The notes beneath the pieces were generated by a model that ran no database searches, had not been told where the DNA came from, and worked only from the letters and a program-made list of their open reading frames with translations. Made by a program: the position numbers and the translations under genes. A DNA stretch of 10,436 bases. Origin: Alcaligenaceae bacterium (GTDB taxonomy: Bacteria > Pseudomonadota > Gammaproteobacteria > Burkholderiales > Burkholderiaceae_B). The stretch is taken from assembly GCA_947380655.1 (NCBI GenBank), contig CANCRX010000103.1:1-10436 (forward strand). The letters are read 5' to 3'. Position 1 is the first letter of the stretch; the number at the start of each line of letters is the position of its first letter. This document shows positions 6,605 to 10,436 of the stretch, piece by piece.

Positions 6605-6922
6605 ATGCGTTATATCGTCTGGGCTTTACGGTTGATTGTTTTCGTTGCTGTGCTGATGTTTGCCTTGAAAAATACCGCACCGGTGGTGGTTGCTTTTTAT
6701 GGTGATGTGTCGCTGCAAAATGTCCCACTGATTGTGGTGATGCTTTCAACTTTTGTATTGGGTACCGTTTTTGGGTTGTTGCTGACCGTCCCTGCTTCCC
6801 TTCGACGTCGTCGCGAAGCTGCCCGACTCAGAAAAGAACTAGATCGCATTCATCAGGCAGTCAGTCCAGAGTCTGACTCACGCCTGTCATCCGATACAGT
6901 TGTGCCGCTTTCGCCGCTTTGA
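6605..6922 (+). CDS. lapA: Lipopolysaccharide assembly protein A (DUF1049, YciS-like)
   Basis: A 105-residue inner-membrane protein of the LapA/YciS family (DUF1049). It has two hydrophobic segments, at about residues 3-22 and 41-62, linked by a short loop containing the family-typical FALKN then VVVAFYGD pattern. A basic patch (LRRRREAARLRKELD, about 66-80) follows, likely the start of a cytoplasmic coiled coil, and then a Ser-rich tail. In E. coli LapA is encoded next to LapB and acts with it in LPS assembly and control of LpxC. The ATG at 6605 is set by the GGAG site and places the first membrane helix at the N-terminus, as in E. coli. It is the first gene after the ihfB terminator, so it must have its own promoter or rely on read-through. 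A TACAAT at 6572-6577 is the only -10-like element I found, without a good -35. Confidence 0.87.
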   Translation: MRYIVWALRLIVFVAVLMFALKNTAPVVVAFYGDVSLQNVPLIVVMLSTFVLGTVFGLLLTVPASLRRRREAARLRKELDRIHQAVSPESDSRLSSDTVVPLSPL

Positions 6923-6948
6923 TTTGATTAATTTTTTGGAAATAATAC

Positions 6949-8169
6949 GTGGATTTTGAATCCTGGTGGCTGATCTTTCTGCCTTTGCTATTCGGTCTTG
7001 GCTGGATGGCAGCGCGTTTCGATATACGGCAAATGTTGTCCGAGACCCGCAATCTGCCTGACTCGTATTTCAAGGGCTTGAATTTTCTGCTCAACGAGCA
7101 GCCTGATCGTGCCATTGATGCCTTTGTTGAGGTTGCAAAACTCGATCCTGAGACGACGGAGTTGCATTTTGCTTTAGGCAGCTTATTTCGTCGTCGTGGA
7201 GAAATGGAACGAGCGATTCGTGTCCATGAGAGTTTACTTTCGCGTGCGGATCTGCCCGTTAATGAACGAGAGCATGCTCAACACGAACTTGCCCAGGACT
7301 ATCTCAAGGCAGGCATGCTTGATCGGGCAGAGGCTGCGTTTGCTGCGTTAAAGCAGACGGCTTTCGCCCTGCCTGCTTTACGTGCGCTCATCAGGATTTA
7401 CGAGTCAGAGCATGACTGGCCCAGAGCGATTGAGGCGGTGGAGAGTTTACGTACGCTTGTATCCGAGCCCGTCCCGCAATTAGTACACTATTACTGCGAG
7501 CAAGCCCAGGCTGCTCTGCTGGCCAAGCCCCCTCGGATGGACCAGGCCAAACAGGCTCTGGAGCAGGCAAAAAAAGCTGCAGTGACTGCACAGACAACTG
7601 GCGTGTCCGCTTCGTTTGTTCGCGTGGCAATGTTGAACGCGATGATCGCCGCTTCTGAAAATAATTTACCCTTGCAGCGGGAGTGTTTATTGACAGTGAT
7701 GGATCAGGCTCCTGAATATGCCGGGCTGATTGCGCAGGACTTGTTGAATAATTTCACACAGACTCAAGAAGAAAATCAGGGGTTGGCCGTTCTTCAGGCG
7801 CACTACCAAAAATTTCCTTCACTTGATTTGTTTAATGTGGTGTTTCGCGCCGCTCGCGCGCAGCTTGGTGCAGATCAGGCCTGGGCTTTTGCGCGTGATA
7901 CGTTGCAGGCTCATCCTTCGCTATTAGGATTGGATCGATTGCTTGAGGCCGAGCTTGCGCAGGCGCCCGCAGGTCGCAGCCCTGAAGATAGCCCTATACC
8001 GGGAGCCGACCTGACGCTGTTGCGCCGTTTGATTCATAAACATACTCAGCGCATGGATCGCTACGCTTGCCGCACTTGTGGTTTTCAGGCAAAACGTTAT
8101 TACTGGCAATGTCCAGGATGCAATGCGTGGGAGACCTATAAACCCCGCAGATTGGAAGAACTTGAATGA
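6949..8169 (+). CDS. lapB: Lipopolysaccharide assembly protein B (YciM-like TPR protein)
   Basis: LapB is an inner-membrane-anchored TPR protein. In E. coli it binds FtsH and promotes degradation of LpxC, setting the rate of lipid A synthesis. Here the 406-residue product has an N-terminal membrane helix at about 6-22, a cytoplasmic region of helical TPR-like repeats from about residue 37 to 340 (for example 37-70, 71-104, 110-140), and a C-terminal rubredoxin-like zinc knuckle with C374-x2-C377 and C388-x2-C391 (YACRTCGF, CPGCNAW). All four metal ligands are intact. The start is GTG at 6949: an in-frame TAA at 6943-6945 excludes anything longer, and TTGGAA lies about eight bases upstream. 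The protein is slightly longer than E. coli LapB (389). It lies 26 bases after lapA, and its stop overlaps the next gene (ATGA). Confidence 0.92.
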   Translation: MDFESWWLIFLPLLFGLGWMAARFDIRQMLSETRNLPDSYFKGLNFLLNEQPDRAIDAFVEVAKLDPETTELHFALGSLFRRRGEMERAIRVHESLLSRADLPVNEREHAQHELAQDYLKAGMLDRAEAAFAALKQTAFALPALRALIRIYESEHDWPRAIEAVESLRTLVSEPVPQLVHYYCEQAQAALLAKPPRMDQAKQALEQAKKAAVTAQTTGVSASFVRVAMLNAMIAASENNLPLQRECLLTVMDQAPEYAGLIAQDLLNNFTQTQEENQGLAVLQAHYQKFPSLDLFNVVFRAARAQLGADQAWAFARDTLQAHPSLLGLDRLLEAELAQAPAGRSPEDSPIPGADLTLLRRLIHKHTQRMDRYACRTCGFQAKRYYWQCPGCNAWETYKPRRLEELE

Positions 8170-9095
8170 GTACTTTTCCTAAAGACGCCGTGGCGCGTGC
8201 CCGTATATTAGTCATCGGTGACGTCATGCTTGATCGTTACTGGTTTGGCGAGGTCGAGCGTATTTCACCCGAAGCGCCGGTGCCCGTTGTTCATGTTGCC
8301 AAACGTGAAGATCGCCTGGGTGGTGCGGCTAACGTTGCACGCAATATTGTCTCGCTCGGTGCTCAGGCAACGCTGGTTGGCGTGGTGGGTGAGGATGAGG
8401 CTGCGACACAAGTCAAACATTTATTAAAAGAAGCAGGTGTGGGGGCGCATTTGGTGTCCGACTCTAACCATCCCACCACATTAAAAATGCGAGTGCTAGG
8501 GCGCCAGCAACAATTACTGCGAATTGATTTTGAAGAAAAGCCAGCAGCAGCGATGCTCGAGACGATGCAGCAGCAGATCGAGCCCTTGCTTGCTGAACAT
8601 GATGTTGTCGTACTGTCAGACTATGCAAAGGGCGTATTAGCTCAGGTAGAACCGTTGATTGCGATGGCCCGTGCGCGAGGGCTGCCTGTTCTGGTGGATC
8701 CTAAAGGCAGTAATTATGCTCGTTACCATGGCGCAACGCTGGTGACGCCCAATCGTAGCGAAATGCAGCAAGCGGTTGGTCACTGGCATACCGAACAGGA
8801 ACTCGATGAGCGGGCGCAAACTCTGCGTGCTGAGCTCGGGCTTGAAGCCTTGCTGGTGACACGCTCCGAGCAGGGTATGACGCTTTTTACTGGCCATGGC
8901 CGTGATCACGTAGAGGCGCAGGCTCATGAGGTGTTTGATGTGTCGGGTGCGGGTGACACCGTACTGGCAACCCTGGCGGTGATGCGGGCAACCGGTATGG
9001 CGTGGCCCGATGCAATGCGCTGGGCCAATAAGGCGGGTGGTATCGTGGTTGGAAAGCTGGGGACGTCCATTGTGACGCAAGGAGAACTCGCATGA
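8166..9095 (+). CDS. hldA: D-glycero-beta-D-manno-heptose-7-phosphate kinase (single domain)
   Basis: A PfkB/ribokinase-family kinase that phosphorylates heptose-7-phosphate at C1 on the route to ADP-heptose for the LPS inner core. Key motifs are IGDVMLDRYWFG (17-28), SPEAPVPV (34-41), LGGAANVARN (51-60), LVDPKG (176-181), TPNRSEM (194-200) and the PfkB signature DVSGAGDTV (258-266) with catalytic base D264. At 309 residues it matches only the N-terminal half of E. coli HldE; the nucleotidylyltransferase half (HldC activity) is absent. The adenylyltransferase is expected elsewhere in the genome, as in other organisms with split hldA/hldC. The gene is often annotated rfaE1 or rfaE. Its ATG overlaps the lapB stop by four bases and its stop overlaps hldD likewise. 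Confidence 0.92.
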   Translation: MSTFPKDAVARARILVIGDVMLDRYWFGEVERISPEAPVPVVHVAKREDRLGGAANVARNIVSLGAQATLVGVVGEDEAATQVKHLLKEAGVGAHLVSDSNHPTTLKMRVLGRQQQLLRIDFEEKPAAAMLETMQQQIEPLLAEHDVVVLSDYAKGVLAQVEPLIAMARARGLPVLVDPKGSNYARYHGATLVTPNRSEMQQAVGHWHTEQELDERAQTLRAELGLEALLVTRSEQGMTLFTGHGRDHVEAQAHEVFDVSGAGDTVLATLAVMRATGMAWPDAMRWANKAGGIVVGKLGTSIVTQGELA

Positions 9096-10087
9096 TCGTA
9101 GTCACTGGTGCAGCAGGTTTTATTGGTAGCAATATCGTACGTGGGCTGAATCGCCGTGGTGTGACGAATATCCTCGCTGTTGATGATCTGACCGATGGCG
9201 ACAAGTTCGTGAATCTGGTTGGTGCACAAATTTCTGATTACATGCACAAAGACGAGTTCCGTCGTGGCGTCATTGATGGCTTTTTGCCTGGTGTGCGTGC
9301 GGTGTTTCATCAAGGCGCATGTTCCGATACCACGGAGCGTAACGGCCAGTACATGATGGACAATAACTATCGCGTCACGCTCGAGTTGTTCGAATATTGC
9401 CAGTCGCACAAGATTCCGTTTATTTACGCCTCTTCTGCAGCCGTATACGGACCAGGTCCTGTGTATGTAGAAGATATTGCCAATGAACGCCCCCTCAACG
9501 TCTATGGCTATTCAAAATTCTTGTTCGATCAGGTTTTGCGAAAGCGATTGAATTCTTTGACCGCTCAAGTAGTCGGACTACGTTATTTCAATGTGTACGG
9601 TCCGCATGAGCAACACAAAGGCCGTATGGCATCCGTGGCTTTCCACAACATGAATCAGTTCATCGCAGAGGGGCATGTGCGCCTGTTTGGCGGTTGGGAT
9701 GGTTATGTGGATGGTGGACAAACGCGTGACTTTATTCACGTCCAGGACGTGGTGGACGTCAACCTGCATTTTCTGGATCACCCAAGTCAGTCCGGTGTCT
9801 TTAATTGTGGAACCGGACGCGCGCAGCCCTTCAATGACGTCGCTGCAGCCGTGGTCAATACCATGCGTAGTCTGCGAGGCGAGTCTGAGTTACCTCTTGA
9901 GGCGTTGGTCTCAGAGGGGTTGCTGCGCTATATGCCTTTCCCTGATGACCTCAAAGGTCGCTATCAAAGTTATACCCAGGCTGATGTCACAAACCTGAGG
10001 GCTGCCGGTTTTACTGCGCCGATGCGCGATGTACAGTCCGGTGTGTCTGAGTATGTGCGTGCATTACATGGATCGGCTCAAACCTGA
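9092..10087 (+). CDS. hldD: ADP-L-glycero-D-manno-heptose 6-epimerase
   Basis: The last enzyme of ADP-heptose synthesis: it epimerises ADP-D,D-heptose to the L,D form used by the inner-core heptosyltransferases. This short-chain dehydrogenase/reductase of 331 residues carries the nucleotide-binding glycines GAAGFIG (6-12), FHQGACSDTT (72-81), YMMDNNY (87-93), YASSAAVYG (112-120), and the catalytic pair Y138 and K142 in NVYGYSKFLFD. LRYFNVYGP and KGRMASVAFH follow, and near the C-terminus KGRYQSYTQAD and NLRAAGF. The overall match to E. coli HldD (310 residues) is very close, with a slightly longer middle region. The start overlaps the hldA stop (ATGA), and CAAGGAGAA about nine bases before it serves as Shine-Dalgarno. 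The gene is also called rfaD or gmhD. Confidence 0.96.
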   Translation: MIVVTGAAGFIGSNIVRGLNRRGVTNILAVDDLTDGDKFVNLVGAQISDYMHKDEFRRGVIDGFLPGVRAVFHQGACSDTTERNGQYMMDNNYRVTLELFEYCQSHKIPFIYASSAAVYGPGPVYVEDIANERPLNVYGYSKFLFDQVLRKRLNSLTAQVVGLRYFNVYGPHEQHKGRMASVAFHNMNQFIAEGHVRLFGGWDGYVDGGQTRDFIHVQDVVDVNLHFLDHPSQSGVFNCGTGRAQPFNDVAAAVVNTMRSLRGESELPLEALVSEGLLRYMPFPDDLKGRYQSYTQADVTNLRAAGFTAPMRDVQSGVSEYVRALHGSAQT

Positions 10088-10099
10088 TTAAGCGTAGAG

Positions 10100-10147
10100 C
10101 TGCGGATGGATGAATCCCTGACTTCATGCTCAGGATTCACCTCGCAG
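10100..10147 (+). other. Large imperfect stem-loop after hldD
   Basis: TGAATCCCTGA (10111-10121) pairs with TCAGGATTCA (10130-10139), with one bulged C, around the loop CTTCATGC. An outer arm CTGCG (10100-10104) pairs with CGCAG (10143-10147), with small internal bulges between. No T-run follows, so it is not a canonical intrinsic terminator. It could mark the 3' end of the LPS operon message or be part of the next gene's leader. Confidence 0.5.
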
Positions 10148-10164
10148 ACTTCAACATAGCGTTG

Positions 10165-10214
10165 CGAGAGTTTTACCCGTCTCCGGGTGAAGCTTGATCG
10201 CGAGAAACTTCTCG
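10165..10214 (+). promoter_or_regulatory. Inverted repeats in the comEA leader overlapping its ribosome binding site
   Basis: A 5-bp hairpin ACCCG/CGGGT (10175-10179 with 10184-10188) is followed by the near-palindrome CGAGAA-AC-TTCTCG (10201-10214). Its last base is the first G of the GGAG ribosome binding site. An alternative arm CGAGAGTTT (10165-10173) can pair with AAACTTCTCG (10205-10214) with one bulge. Regulation of translation is inferred from position only. Confidence 0.35.
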
Positions 10215-10217
10215 GAG
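10214..10217 (+). promoter_or_regulatory. Ribosome binding site of the comEA-like gene
   Basis: GGAG lies six bases before the ATG at 10224 and supports that start despite the long N-terminal stretch it gives the protein. Confidence 0.6.
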
Positions 10218-10223
10218 CGCGCT

Positions 10224-10436
10224 ATGAATCCTTTTCTTCATGACCCAGTTGCCAAGCCTCTATCCAGTCGTCCCAAGGGGAGCTGGAGATTTCCGTTTTC
10301 TTCTCAAGCGCAGTGCACGCGTCTCAGTCGTCAGGCGGGGGCGATCGCTATTGCCGCAGGAGTCGGGGCGGGCTTGGGTGCTGCGACCCCTGCGCATGCG
10401 ATTGATGTCAACACCGCCTCACCAACGCAGTTGCAA
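10224..10436 (+). CDS. comEA: ComEA-like helix-hairpin-helix DNA-binding protein, N-terminal part
   Basis: The first 71 codons of a gene that continues beyond the window. A hydrophobic Ala/Gly segment at about residues 40-58 ends in TPAHA, a good signal peptidase I site. The predicted mature protein begins IDVNTASPTQLQ, which is the opening of the ComEA helix-hairpin-helix domain (VNINTASxxxL). Such proteins are exported, bind double-stranded DNA in the periplasm and help pull it in during natural transformation; small orphan relatives of unknown role are also common. The region before the hydrophobic stretch is about 39 residues (MNPFLHDP then SSRPKGSWRF), unusually long for a signal peptide, but there is no later in-frame ATG. 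The hairpin and rest of the domain are not visible, so the exact subfamily is uncertain. Its leader has several inverted repeats. Confidence 0.7.
   Translation, partial: MNPFLHDPVAKPLSSRPKGSWRFPFSSQAQCTRLSRQAGAIAIAAGVGAGLGAATPAHAIDVNTASPTQLQ

Noticed and set aside
8924..9409. 161-codon reverse-strand ORF across the hldA-hldD junction, and other reverse ORFs such as 8637-9080 and 1340-1717.
   Set aside because: They lie opposite strongly conserved genes, show no recognisable domains, and are expected shadows of the coding strand.

Overview
This window looks like a moderate-GC chromosomal core segment from a betaproteobacterium of the order Burkholderiales. An Alcaligenaceae/Bordetella-like organism is the best guess. 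The guess rests on protein resemblance and gene order: the aromatic 'supraoperon' running into rpsA-ihfB, then lapAB, a kinase-only heptose gene, hldD and a comEA-like gene. All genes recognised are on the + strand. No mobile element, tRNA, rRNA or CRISPR array was seen.

Region 1 (1-4266) is the aromatic amino acid block: the 3' end of pheA, then hisC, tyrA, aroA and cmk. From hisC to cmk each stop codon overlaps the next start (ATGA, TGATG, ATGA), so translational coupling is likely. The enzymes cover the common shikimate pathway (AroA), the tyrosine and phenylalanine branches (TyrA, PheA) and a transaminase (HisC). Cmk recycles CMP/dCMP.

Region 2 (4267-6548) is the translation and nucleoid block. 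A 132-base gap separates cmk from rpsA. It holds a strong intrinsic-terminator-like hairpin with six T residues, lying entirely inside a 20-codon ORF whose ATG overlaps the cmk stop. After it come three small stem-loops just before rpsA. rpsA (six S1 repeats) is followed after 5 bases by ihfB with a GTG start, and a textbook terminator at 6520-6548 closes the unit.

Region 3 (6549-10087) is the envelope/LPS block: lapA, lapB, a single-domain heptose-7-phosphate kinase and hldD. LapA/LapB tune LPS synthesis in other proteobacteria (LapB directs LpxC turnover by FtsH). The last two genes make the ADP-heptose used for the LPS inner core. lapB, hldA and hldD are joined by ATGA overlaps.

Region 4 (10088-10436) is a 136-base spacer rich in inverted repeats, followed by the start of a comEA-like helix-hairpin-helix DNA-binding protein with a signal peptide, cut off by the window edge.

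The genes are conserved housekeeping ones and I see no new protein system. The most interesting material is in the non-coding gaps, chiefly cmk-rpsA and hldD-comEA.
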